A stretch of DNA of 28,261 bases, from contig CAZUAY010000007.1 of NCBI GenBank assembly GCA_964618405.1, forward strand, positions 1-28,261, read 5' to 3'. Source of the DNA: JBBQIY01 sp964618405. GTDB lineage: Bacteria > Verrucomicrobiota > Kiritimatiellia > RFP12 > UBA3636. Positions 1 through 6,898 of this stretch are shown piece after piece (within the stretch, counting starts at the first letter, position 1; each line of letters opens with the position of its first letter). The position numbers and the translations under genes are program-made. The notes beneath the pieces were generated by a model. That model made no database searches. It had not been told where the DNA came from and saw only the letters and a program-made list of their open reading frames with translations.

Positions 1-21
1 GTCACATCAACCTATTGCGCA

Positions 22-702
22 TTAAAAGTCCGTAAAAAATCGCTGGAACTTCGGCTTAAAAACACTTTTGAGTTCATGCGTGACCACAATGAAGGTCGTA
101 CCCAGTTCAACACGAAGCTGAAGAATCAAATCGTCCAGCTCGTTGGAGGTGATCGGATCAAGTCCCGCTGAAGGTTCATCGAGAAACACGACATCCGGAT
201 CCAAAGCCATGGCGCGCGCAATAGCCGCGCGCTTCTGCATGCCCCCGCTGAGTGCGGCCGGCATGTATTCTGCGAATGCGACAAGACCGACTTGTTTCAG
301 CTTCATCAACGCAATTTGATTCATCACGTCCATCGGCAAATCCGTAAATTCTTCGAGCGGAAGCCGGACGTTTTCTAACAGATCCATCGACCCAAAAAGT
401 GCACCAGACTGATACAGGACGCCCATGCGCTGTAGGAGCAATTTGCGGCGTGCTTCCGGAATACGCTGCCGTGCCGATGCGAACAGTTCGCCACACAAAA
501 ACACGTCCCCTGCCATCGGTGGATTCAGTCCGATCATGTGTCGCATCAGGGTTGATTTACCGCATCCAGATGCGCCAAGAATCACGAAGATTTCCCCCTC
601 TCCTATCGTGAGATTCACGTCGTGAAGCAGGGGTGTAGCCTCAAAACCCACATCGAGATGCTCCAGAACGACGATAGCTTTAGTTTGAGTTAGGGTTGGC
701 AT
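22..702 (-). CDS. MlaF-like lipid ABC transporter ATP-binding protein, short C-terminus
   Basis: ATPase of an Mla/Ttg2-type phospholipid transporter acting on the inner face of the cytoplasmic membrane. All ABC motifs are visible: Walker A GASGCGKST (residues 43-51), Q-loop Gln98, signature LSGGM (151-155), Walker B VVFLDEP (171-177), D-loop SAGLDP and H-loop His209. It starts 5 nt after the STAS-MlaE permease gene, so the two are co-transcribed and should form one transporter. It is odd in length: 226 aa, whereas MlaF proteins usually run about 240-270 aa. The strand-rich segment that normally follows the H-loop (…IADRV…) is missing; the protein passes from THELKSVF straight to KPKFQRFFTDF, which resembles the usual extreme end (…DPxVxxFF). 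This looks like an internal loss of roughly 25-35 codons, or an assembly collapse. No MlaD start is visible in the 21 nt left downstream. Confidence 0.88.
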   Translation of the reverse strand: MPTLTQTKAIVVLEHLDVGFEATPLLHDVNLTIGEGEIFVILGASGCGKSTLMRHMIGLNPPMAGDVFLCGELFASARQRIPEARRKLLLQRMGVLYQSGALFGSMDLLENVRLPLEEFTDLPMDVMNQIALMKLKQVGLVAFAEYMPAALSGGMQKRAAIARAMALDPDVVFLDEPSAGLDPITSNELDDLILQLRVELGTTFIVVTHELKSVFKPKFQRFFTDF

Positions 703-707
703 GGTGG

Positions 708-1838
708 TTAGATTCCGAGAACATAAAAGAGAACCGCGAAAATACCATCAGCAACGGAAATCGCGATAATTGAACTGACCACGGCACTCGTCGTGGCGCA
801 ACCGACGGAATCCGCATTTTGTCCCGTCTGAAGTCCACGCAAACATCCGGTTCCACCGATCAGAATTCCAAAGACGAAAGCCTTAAACAAGCTGACAAAG
901 AAGTCCGCTGACGTCACAAAACTGATTGCGTGCGTATAAAAAGCATGGAAGGAGTACCCGAGCGAATGAAGCACGACATAGCCGCCAGCCAATCCCGCAA
1001 GATCCGCAAATAAAGACAGCAAGGGCAACGCGACAGCTGCGGCCAAAACGCGGGGGAGCGTCAGAAAACGAATCGGTTCGACACCCATCGTCCGGAGTGC
1101 GCTGATCTCCTCATTGACCGTCATGGTGCCAATTTCTGCGGCAAAGGCCGATGCCGTTCTGCCGGCGAGCACAATCGCGGCCACCAGCGTTCCTAATTCT
1201 CGGATAACGGATAGTCCGATCAAATTGGCAACATAAATTTCAGCGCCGAACATCTTAAGCGGAATGACCGACTCGAAGGCAAGAATCAATCCCAGCAGGA
1301 AGGAAATGAGCATGACGACTGGAACGGCGTCGACGCCAGTTCGCTCCAGAATCCTCGCCCAGTCCGCCCAGCGAAATTTGCCAGGACGTTTCAGCGCCTG
1401 CCATGAGAAGACCGTAAGCTCGCCAATGAAAGCTAGAATCTCAAGTGAATTGCGCAATCCTGAAACAACGGTGCGCCCCAGAGAATCAAAGAAGGGAGGG
1501 CAGCACCGGCGAGGTGACGGCGCGGGAGGGAGCCCGTTCATCCGCTCATAAACCACCTGCATTTCTGCCGACATCCCCCTCACGTCGAAACCCAGTCCTC
1601 GGGCGGCGGCCTTGTGCTTAGCGGCGACAAGCATGGCGACGCCAGCACTGTCGAATTCCGACACACCTGAGGTATCGATGTGGAGTTGTCCCTCTCCTAC
1701 CGCCGTGGCAGAGTCGACACGCTGCCACAGACTTGGAACCGTCGTACGGGTCAAAGAACCCGAAAGCACAAGATGTCCTAGCTTTTTCGAGCAACTTTCT
1801 GTCTGAGTCTTCGAAATCGAGTCAGAGGGATTCGACAT
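708..1838 (-). CDS. MlaE-family lipid ABC permease with N-terminal STAS domain
   Basis: Inner-membrane permease of a phospholipid (Mla-type) ABC transporter, 376 aa. Residues about 20-110 form a STAS domain (LVLSGSLTR…, then IDTSGVSEFDSAGVAMLV with the typical D-S-A-G loop), which in E. coli is the separate protein MlaB. Residues about 125-376 are the MlaE permease domain with the conserved GRTASAFAAEIGTM and MGVEPIRFLTLPRVLA segments and several membrane helices. Fusion of STAS and MlaE is common outside the Proteobacteria and explains the lack of an mlaB gene here. The partner ATPase follows after 5 nt. Transcription probably starts in the 100 bp between it and the ferritin terminator (1880-1916). 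The exact lipid and direction of transport cannot be read from the sequence. Confidence 0.92.
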   Translation of the reverse strand: MSNPSDSISKTQTESCSKKLGHLVLSGSLTRTTVPSLWQRVDSATAVGEGQLHIDTSGVSEFDSAGVAMLVAAKHKAAARGLGFDVRGMSAEMQVVYERMNGLPPAPSPRRCCPPFFDSLGRTVVSGLRNSLEILAFIGELTVFSWQALKRPGKFRWADWARILERTGVDAVPVVMLISFLLGLILAFESVIPLKMFGAEIYVANLIGLSVIRELGTLVAAIVLAGRTASAFAAEIGTMTVNEEISALRTMGVEPIRFLTLPRVLAAAVALPLLSLFADLAGLAGGYVVLHSLGYSFHAFYTHAISFVTSADFFVSLFKAFVFGILIGGTGCLRGLQTGQNADSVGCATTSAVVSSIIAISVADGIFAVLFYVLGI

Positions 1839-1879
1839 TACCGTTGCTCCACGACGTTTGTTGTGAGGTTACATAAAAA

Positions 1880-1916
1880 TGACACAAAAGGCCGTACTGA
1901 TATGCCTTTTGTGTCA
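1880..1916 (-). terminator. Rho-independent terminator after the ferritin gene
   Basis: Perfect 13-bp inverted repeat (arms 1880-1892 and 1904-1916, arm TGACACAAAAGGC) with an 11-nt loop. Read on the minus strand it is followed at once by TTTTTATG, and it lies 25 nt past the ferritin stop codon. It should isolate ferritin from the MlaE gene downstream. Confidence 0.85.
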
Positions 1917-1940
1917 GGAAGCAAGTCGCGGCGTCTGAGA

Positions 1941-2435
1941 TTAGTCGTCGGAGCGCTTACCAAGGGTCTTGTCGGCCATAAAGAGCGCACCCTTCGAACC
2001 CGCACTCATTTCCAACATCCAAATCACGTCGGAAACGCTCGCCTCTTCTTCAACCTGCTCATTGATGAACCACTGAAGCATGTTCTGCGTAGCAAAATCC
2101 TTTTCTGCTAAAGCCAGTTCAGCGATCTTGTTGATCGATGCGGTGACCTTCTTCTCGTGGTCAAGGGCCTCCTTGAACATGGCAAGCAAGTCCGGCCATT
2201 CGAGGCGTGGGGCTTCCAGAGCAGCAAATTCAACCTTGGCACCTTGATCTTCAAGATACTTGGCAAACTTGAATGCATGCTCTTGCTCTTCCTTGAATTG
2301 GGCAGAGAACCATTTTGCGGCTCCTTTAAAACCCTTGCTCATCGCGTCATTAGCCATTGCCTGGTAGAGGAATGCGGCAAAGAACTCGCGGTTAATTTGC
2401 TCGTTGATCGCCTTAGCACTTTTTTTACTGATCAT
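1941..2435 (-). CDS. ftnA: Non-haem ferritin (FtnA type)
   Basis: Iron-storage protein of 164 aa, the normal length for bacterial FtnA, forming a 24-mer that oxidises Fe(II) and stores it as ferric mineral in the cytoplasm. The ferroxidase ligands sit at the same numbers as in E. coli FtnA: Glu17, Tyr24, Glu50 and His53 (in EEQEH), Glu94, Gln127 and Glu130. No haem-binding Met as in bacterioferritin is evident. A good Shine-Dalgarno AAGGAG lies about 8 nt upstream of the ATG. It is a monocistronic unit: promoter at 2505-2534, a palindrome in the 5' leader at 2464-2484, and a strong terminator at 1880-1916. Confidence 0.95.
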   Translation of the reverse strand: MISKKSAKAINEQINREFFAAFLYQAMANDAMSKGFKGAAKWFSAQFKEEQEHAFKFAKYLEDQGAKVEFAALEAPRLEWPDLLAMFKEALDHEKKVTASINKIAELALAEKDFATQNMLQWFINEQVEEEASVSDVIWMLEMSAGSKGALFMADKTLGKRSDD

Positions 2436-2463
2436 AAATACGGCTCCTTATTTTCGATTTTAG

Positions 2464-2484
2464 AACGCGACAACGTTGCGCGTT
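2464..2484. promoter_or_regulatory. Palindromic operator candidate in the ferritin leader
   Basis: A 21-nt nearly perfect inverted repeat: arms AACGCG and CGCGTT around the 8-bp palindrome CAACGTTG, with one extra base. It lies about 14-34 nt downstream of the expected ferritin transcription start and upstream of its ribosome site, a position suited to a repressor or an RNA hairpin. It does not resemble a Fur box (GATAATGATAATCATTATC type). The regulator is unknown. Confidence 0.45.
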
Positions 2485-2504
2485 ACCTACTTTAGTTGAG
2501 GGGT

Positions 2505-2534
2505 ATTGTAGCAAACTTTATTAGTTTTTTCCAA
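2505..2534 (-). promoter_or_regulatory. Sigma-70-type promoter of the ferritin gene
   Basis: Minus-strand TTGGAA (2534-2529) and TACAAT (2510-2505) separated by 18 bp. The -10 matches the consensus at five of six positions. The predicted start is near 2498, giving a leader of about 60 nt. Confidence 0.55.
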
Positions 2535-2536
2535 TC

Positions 2537-2673
2537 AAAAATAAAAAGGTGGACGGTATAGCTCAAAAAGTCAGAGCGCTGCGGAAAACCGCAAAAGATG
2601 GATTAACCATGACCTGACGCTTCGGAATAGTGACTTAACCCGATACTTGGTCTGGAGCTTATACCGCCCACCC
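2537..2673 (-). ncRNA. Structured non-coding RNA of unknown family (about 125 nt plus U-tract)
   Basis: The two ends pair in a 16-bp closing helix: 2672-2655 with 2564-2548, interrupted only by a single bulged base. The one mismatch seen on the plus strand (A2553/C2667) becomes a U·G wobble when read as minus-strand RNA. The 3' arm is followed by TTTTTATTTTTG. A promoter (TTGACA, 18 bp, GATGAT) places the start at the first G of the 5' arm. Inside there are further short helices: GUCAG/CUGAC enclosing the hairpins AUGG-UUAAU-CCAU and GCGG-UUUU-CCGC, and UCGG/CCGA nearer the 5' side. No open reading frame of note is present. It lacks the GGAA-tetraloop motif of SRP RNA and is shorter than 6S RNA; I do not recognise the family. 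It ends just before the ferritin promoter, so it might also be a 5' regulator read through into ferritin. Confidence 0.65.
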
Positions 2674-2680
2674 AACGAAT

Positions 2681-2710
2681 ATCATCGCTGAAAGAGCCCT
2701 GTTTTGTCAA
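2681..2710 (-). promoter_or_regulatory. Promoter of the structured RNA
   Basis: Perfect -35 TTGACA (minus strand 2710-2705, overlapping the stop codon of the upstream flavoenzyme gene), 18-bp spacer, and -10 GATGAT (2686-2681). Seven nucleotides further comes the GGGTGG that begins the closing helix of the RNA. Confidence 0.6.
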
Positions 2711-4134
2711 CCCAAAATTTTCTGGACAACATCCTCTGCCGTAAAATCGAGATTTTCTTTTGTGCAGAATCGTCCAATATTGACATAGTCGTCACCCAGC
2801 GTAACAATGCCAGGCTCGCGGGAACCATTGGGGAGAACCTGTGCGAGCCCGATATCGCCAAAAAGTCCGTTGCAAATGCACTTTCTTCCGACCGTGTCTT
2901 CTCGTTTTCCACCCTTTGCAACGTAGGCTTCAATAGGTTCAGCACCACACCGATAGCGGATTGAGCCGTTCTCTGCGAGATAAGCCTCGCGCAAGAAGCC
3001 CATATCGCAAACTCGACGACGCGCTTCATAAACCGACTGCTCGGAGAGGGTTCCCTCAAGCTGAGCAACTTTGAATGGAAATCCGGTTGGAGAGGCAAGG
3101 GGATCCGTAAAAATCTTCCCCTTCCCTTCTCGTGCTTTCAAGATCAACGCGTGACGAATGTGCGGCAGGATACCGGAATCCGAGCAAAGCGCGAAAGGCG
3201 TTCCAACTTGAACACCAGCAGCACCGCTGGCAAGAGCACGTTGATAGGCTTCAGGAGAACCGTAGGCACCCGCTAGCCAAAAAGGAAGCCCCAACTTTCT
3301 GATCGCCTCGAGATTGGCGCTATCTCGGGGACCGTAAATCGGCTGTCCGTCGGCGGTCATCTCATGGTGGCCCCGTGGCGGTGCATTATGCCCACCAGCC
3401 GTTGCCCCTTCAACAATAAAGCCTTCAAAACTCCCTGTTGCTTTGCGGAGCAGAATGTTCGCCAAAGCGTCGGTCGAAATAATCGGCAGAAAGTCAGGTC
3501 GGAGCAGTTCCGGAAGATCGACAAATTCTTCAATATAATCTGCAGGGTCAAAACTGGCAAAACTTACGGTGTCGGGCTGCGCTCCGTCGACATGAACGGG
3601 ATATTTTGCTGATTGGTGTTTTGAAAGAACATCAAGGACGTGGGGGACATCGATGGGAATGCCTGCGCCCATCACAACAACGGCAACGCCTGCCAGCATG
3701 GCGCCATACATCGATGGAAGATGCGGAAAACGGATTTTCTCTAAATAATTGATTCCGACAGGATTCGTATGCCCTTGGCGAGCGAGAAAAACCTCCACAA
3801 AATTCGAGACAATACAAAGCTCGTCAAACCAGCGCGACCCTTTAATAGAAGGCTTTTCTGGGATTTTGTAGGGTTTCTTCTCGTCTTTACCGCCTGACAC
3901 GAAAAGCTCGCCGAGCACGCGTTGCGCCATTTTGGGGAAAGGAAAATGAGAAAGAGCGAACCGCACCTCGCCGCCCTTATCACCATCTTGCAGTCTACGA
4001 GCAAAAACTTGATCGAGTCCTGTCCCTGACACCACGCCAAGCTGACCAATGGACGAGACCATGCGAGCCAAGTGCCAGTTTGACACTCCGACCCCCATTC
4101 CGCCTTGTATAATTTTTGGTAATTTAATCTTCAT
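2707..4134 (-). CDS. NMO/PfaD-family FMN-dependent oxidoreductase (nitronate monooxygenase-like)
   Basis: TIM-barrel flavoprotein of the nitronate monooxygenase / 2-nitropropane dioxygenase family, long form of about 475 aa. The family signatures are IQGGMGVGVS near the N-terminus, MGAGIPIDVPHVL, the FMN phosphate-binding EGATAGGHNAPPRG with the conserved His, and GAAGVQVGTPFALCSDSG. The C-terminal part (CICNGLFGDIGLAQ) is typical of the long PfaD-like branch. The true substrate is uncertain: relatives include nitronate monooxygenases and FabK/PfaD-type enoyl reductases. I prefer the ATG at 4134 because GGAG lies just upstream of it; an in-frame GTG at 4161 would add nine residues but has no better ribosome site. 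The gene stands alone; its stop codon overlaps the promoter of the downstream RNA. Confidence 0.85.
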   Translation of the reverse strand: MKIKLPKIIQGGMGVGVSNWHLARMVSSIGQLGVVSGTGLDQVFARRLQDGDKGGEVRFALSHFPFPKMAQRVLGELFVSGGKDEKKPYKIPEKPSIKGSRWFDELCIVSNFVEVFLARQGHTNPVGINYLEKIRFPHLPSMYGAMLAGVAVVVMGAGIPIDVPHVLDVLSKHQSAKYPVHVDGAQPDTVSFASFDPADYIEEFVDLPELLRPDFLPIISTDALANILLRKATGSFEGFIVEGATAGGHNAPPRGHHEMTADGQPIYGPRDSANLEAIRKLGLPFWLAGAYGSPEAYQRALASGAAGVQVGTPFALCSDSGILPHIRHALILKAREGKGKIFTDPLASPTGFPFKVAQLEGTLSEQSVYEARRRVCDMGFLREAYLAENGSIRYRCGAEPIEAYVAKGGKREDTVGRKCICNGLFGDIGLAQVLPNGSREPGIVTLGDDYVNIGRFCTKENLDFTAEDVVQKILG

Positions 4135-4330
4135 GGAACACTTCTCCACTGCCACAATCACATTTGCACTGTAGCTGTCTCTAAGCGAAAATCCTCATGA
4201 CTCGACGACACAAAAAACCGCTCTCAAATAAATGTAACACATGCCGCAGAAGACCACAACAAATGAAATGACTGTTTTCACGCTTTTTGTCGATTTTTTA
4301 AACCTTTCTCTAATTTTTCGACTTTCGTGA

Positions 4331-4359
4331 TTGATTTCAGGCATTCATTATTATAAGAT
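4331..4359 (+). promoter_or_regulatory. Promoter of tRNA-Val
   Basis: TTGATT (4331-4336), 17-bp spacer, TAAGAT (4354-4359). This places the start near 4366, ten nt before the mature tRNA. The surrounding 4170-4376 is AT-rich; I see no gene in it. Confidence 0.45.
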
Positions 4360-4376
4360 GATGCGGTTTTCAAAAT

Positions 4377-4453
4377 GGGTGAGTAACTCAGTTGGTTAGA
4401 GTACCTGGTTTACACCCAGGCTGTCATGGGTTCGAGTCCCGTCTCACCCACCA
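4377..4453 (+). tRNA. tRNA-Val (anticodon UAC)
   Basis: Complete cloverleaf. The acceptor stem GGGTGAG/CTCACCC is followed by discriminator A and an encoded CCA (4451-4453). The anticodon stem CCTGG/CCAGG carries the loop TTTACAC, so the anticodon is TAC, which reads GUA and other valine codons. The T-arm shows GGTTCGAGTCC. The 5' leader (TTTCAAAAT, 4368-4376) is the exact complement of the trailer (ATTTTGAAA, 4453-4461), so the precursor ends can pair and lengthen the acceptor stem. Confidence 0.97.
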
Positions 4454-4542
4454 TTTTGAAACGTCTAGAAACCTCGTAAGCCGATGCCATGGTGGAAGCC
4501 CGGCGTTTGGTGGGGGGAGTGGAAATTGAAAAGGGTCTCTAA

Positions 4543-6684
4543 ATGATTGATCTCTATCTGCACGAAAAGGGGCGGGACTCTTTTCTAGGCACTCGGAAAA
4601 ACCCTCTGCGCAGCCTGAAAGGTGCGAGGGACAGGATTCGAAAAATCCGGCAGGGCTCAGAGCACAGGGAACCCGTCACCGTCCATGTTGCCAAGGGCCA
4701 CTATCCCTTGAGTGAGATACTCCGCTTTAAACCGATGGACAGTCATGTCACTTATCGCGGGGCAGAAGGGGCCGTCATTGACGGCGGCACCAGAATCAGC
4801 AATTGGAAGATTGGCGAAGTTCATGGCAAGAAAGCTTGGGTCGCTTATCTGCCCAAGGTTAAGAACAAGCATTGGGATTTTCGTGAACTCTTCGTCAACG
4901 GTGAACGCAGACCAAGGGCACGATACCCAAAGTTCGGGATTGAAGGTAAGGCCAACGAAAATTTCTTTCGAATCGGGGAGCTGCGCACCCAGGAAGACGG
5001 TTCTTTGAAGAACCTTCTGGAAGGGGATTTCATATTCAAGCCCAAAGCGGGCGATATAAAAAATTGGCAACATCTGCAGGAAGCAGAGGTGGTGGTGCTG
5101 CACACTTGGGTCGAGGATCGCCTTCCCAACCCCCAATACAACCCGAAGACGGGCTGGATGGAGTGCTCCCGACAATCCATTTTCAGATTGACGGAAACCA
5201 TCAATCCGGCCAAGACGGCTCGTTATTACATTGACAACCTCTTTGATGAACTGACGGAACCTGGGGAATGGTTTTTGGATCGTCATGATGGCAAACTTTA
5301 TTACCTGCCAAAAACCGGGGAAACCCCGAGCAACACCACCGTCATGGCTCCACACCTTTGTCAATTCATTGAAATTGAAGGCCGAGCCTTCAACCGTGAC
5401 AAACAATACGGCGACCTCTACGGTGGAGAGCCCGTTCGCAGTCTGAACTTTGAGGGTTTGACCTTTCGACACGCCGACTGGATCCAACCCTCCGCTCAAT
5501 CTCTTTTTCACGATAATTTGGAAACGCCCCAAAAACCGCTAGCCAGTTCTCCCCAGGGTGCGATCAATATCCCGGGAAGCATTCGCATGATGCTGGCCGA
5601 GGATTGCTCTCTGATCGACTGCACCATTGAACATACAGGTTTTACCGGTATTGAGGTGGACGCCGGTTGTCGAAAAATCGAAATCAGTGGAAATCGACTT
5701 TATGACATTGGCGCCGGGGGCATTCGGATCCACGGCGGTGAGTTGGATGAGGCGGGATGGAGAAGAACCGGACATTGTTCTATCTGTGACAATACCATTG
5801 AAAAGGGTGGGCAAGTTTTTATTTCTGGCACGGGTATATTGCTGGGCAACACCTTTGAAAACATCGTCGCCCACAACAAAATACACGACTTCACATACAG
5901 CGGTATTTCCGTAGGATGGTGCTGGGGGTATCGGGAATCCGTCAGTCGCGACAACATGATCCTCTGCAACCATGTCAGCAAAATTGGCCAGGGTGTCACC
6001 AGCGACATCGGCATGATCTACTGTCTTGGAGTACAGCCCGGAACTGTCATTGCCGGCAATCATCTCCATGACCTTTGGGGGCATGCATATGGTGCTTACG
6101 GCATATACCTCGATGAGGGGTCTTCCCATATTGTGGTGGAGCAGAATCTAGTATACGATCTGGCCGGCCCCAATTTCACCCATCACTTTGGCCGAGAAAA
6201 TATCATTCGCCGGAATGTCTTTTTAAGCAACCAACAATGCGTGGCCTCCATCGGTCTATACGACGAGGAGTGTTCGGATACTTTCAGCCACAACCTGATG
6301 GTCAGCGAAAACGGTTTTATTTACCGGGGTGGATACGGTGCCTGTCCTGAGGATTGTTTTGACAGCGATACCAACTGGTTCGTCCTGAAAAAGGGCATAA
6401 AGCCCTATACCGAAAACGTTGAAATAAATGGTCGCTCAGGCAACACCTGGAAGCAATGGAAAGACAAGGGCCTCGATATCCACAGTACCGTCGAATATGT
6501 GCCAGCCGAAAAGGTTCCCGTGAACCAGAAGTCCGCCCTAGAATTCATCAAGAAGAACAAATTATCCAAGATTTTCGGCTTGGAAAATCCCATGTGGGTA
6601 AAAGCCGGTCCTCGACCCGCTAAACAGCGAAAAGCGCTTTGGCAACCCCTCAAACGCTGCTGCGTGAACGTCAATATTATCTAG
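4543..6684 (+). CDS. Right-handed parallel beta-helix protein (GH141-like architecture)
   Basis: 713 aa, probably a carbohydrate-active enzyme or polysaccharide-binding protein. The N-terminus (DLYLHEKGRDSFLGTRKNP, then a LKGARDRIRKI helix) is the form …G(S/T)xxNPxxTLxxARD… that opens many pectate-lyase-like beta-helix proteins, including GH141 alpha-L-fucosidases/xylanases. Residues about 47-84 hold the first coil (TVHVAKGHYPL…VIDGG). From about 295 to 620 there are beta-helix rungs with the usual pattern: IEISGNRLYDIGAGGIRIHGG, NKIHDFTYSGISVGW, NHLHDLWGHAYGAYGIYLDEG. No signal peptide or membrane anchor is visible, which is unusual for such an enzyme; perhaps the true N-terminus is lost or it acts inside the cell. 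The start is supported by AAGGG 7 nt upstream. It stands alone between tRNA-Val and a repeat-rich spacer, so lateral acquisition is possible. The substrate is unknown. Confidence 0.8.
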   Translation: MIDLYLHEKGRDSFLGTRKNPLRSLKGARDRIRKIRQGSEHREPVTVHVAKGHYPLSEILRFKPMDSHVTYRGAEGAVIDGGTRISNWKIGEVHGKKAWVAYLPKVKNKHWDFRELFVNGERRPRARYPKFGIEGKANENFFRIGELRTQEDGSLKNLLEGDFIFKPKAGDIKNWQHLQEAEVVVLHTWVEDRLPNPQYNPKTGWMECSRQSIFRLTETINPAKTARYYIDNLFDELTEPGEWFLDRHDGKLYYLPKTGETPSNTTVMAPHLCQFIEIEGRAFNRDKQYGDLYGGEPVRSLNFEGLTFRHADWIQPSAQSLFHDNLETPQKPLASSPQGAINIPGSIRMMLAEDCSLIDCTIEHTGFTGIEVDAGCRKIEISGNRLYDIGAGGIRIHGGELDEAGWRRTGHCSICDNTIEKGGQVFISGTGILLGNTFENIVAHNKIHDFTYSGISVGWCWGYRESVSRDNMILCNHVSKIGQGVTSDIGMIYCLGVQPGTVIAGNHLHDLWGHAYGAYGIYLDEGSSHIVVEQNLVYDLAGPNFTHHFGRENIIRRNVFLSNQQCVASIGLYDEECSDTFSHNLMVSENGFIYRGGYGACPEDCFDSDTNWFVLKKGIKPYTENVEINGRSGNTWKQWKDKGLDIHSTVEYVPAEKVPVNQKSALEFIKKNKLSKIFGLENPMWVKAGPRPAKQRKALWQPLKRCCVNVNII

Positions 6685-6694
6685 AGCGATTTGC

Positions 6695-6798
6695 AGTCGC
6701 TAGTTGCTAGTGGCTAGTCGCTAGTAGTGGTATTCGACAAAGTTAGCGACAAAACTCACGACAAAGTTTTCCCAGCTCGCAACTCGCAACTCGCGACT
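6695..6798. repeat. 7-bp-period micro-repeat arrays
   Basis: Two short arrays of heptamers. AGTCGCT, AGTTGCT, AGTGGCT, AGTCGCT and AGT occupy 6695-6725. GCTCGCA, ACTCGCA, ACTCGCG and ACT occupy 6775-6798, which on the other strand is the AGTNGCG unit. Between them lies a spacer with three loose copies of (A)CGACAAAG/CGACAAAA. The same heptamer family recurs at 28229-28261. No coding potential is visible. Confidence 0.8.
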
Positions 6799-6843
6799 GT
6801 ACTCGGGCAGTCAACGGGGGGCCCCGTCACTGACCGAGTACAG
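6797..6843. repeat. Long imperfect palindrome at the end of the repeat
   Basis: Arms CTGTACTCGG (6797-6806) and CCGAGTACAG (6834-6843) pair perfectly. The interior also pairs (CAGT…ACGGGG with CCCCGT…ACTG), giving a nearly closed 47-nt hairpin. No T-run follows, so it is a REP-like element rather than a standard terminator. One arm is shared with the repeat copy at 28205-28238. Confidence 0.7.
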
Positions 6844-6861
6844 ATTTATTAACTTCGGGCA

Positions 6862-6898
6862 TTGCCTGAGTGCTTACCTTTTGATAGACTATGTCTAT
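6862..6898 (+). promoter_or_regulatory. Promoter and abutting palindrome for a possible leaderless transcript
   Basis: TTGCCT (6862-6867), 17-bp spacer, TAGACT (6885-6890) predicts a start at about 6897-6899, which is the ATG itself. The palindrome ATAGAC-TAT-GTCTAT (6884-6898) covers the -10 and abuts the start codon, as an operator might. There is no Shine-Dalgarno sequence before the ATG. Confidence 0.35.

Noticed and set aside
2537..2673. Structured RNA as SRP RNA, 6S RNA or tmRNA
   Set aside because: No SRP GGAA tetraloop or GGAAGGAAGCAG motif, too short for typical 6S, and no tRNA-like domain or tag reading frame.
4657..5532. 291-aa reading frame on the minus strand
   Set aside because: Shadow of the beta-helix gene on the plus strand, without family features or ribosome site.
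6695..6843. CRISPR array
   Set aside because: Units are 7 bp without spacers and no cas genes are near.
4377..6843. Genomic island integrated at tRNA-Val
   Set aside because: No integrase and no duplicated tRNA 3' end found downstream; only a single-gene insertion is conceivable.
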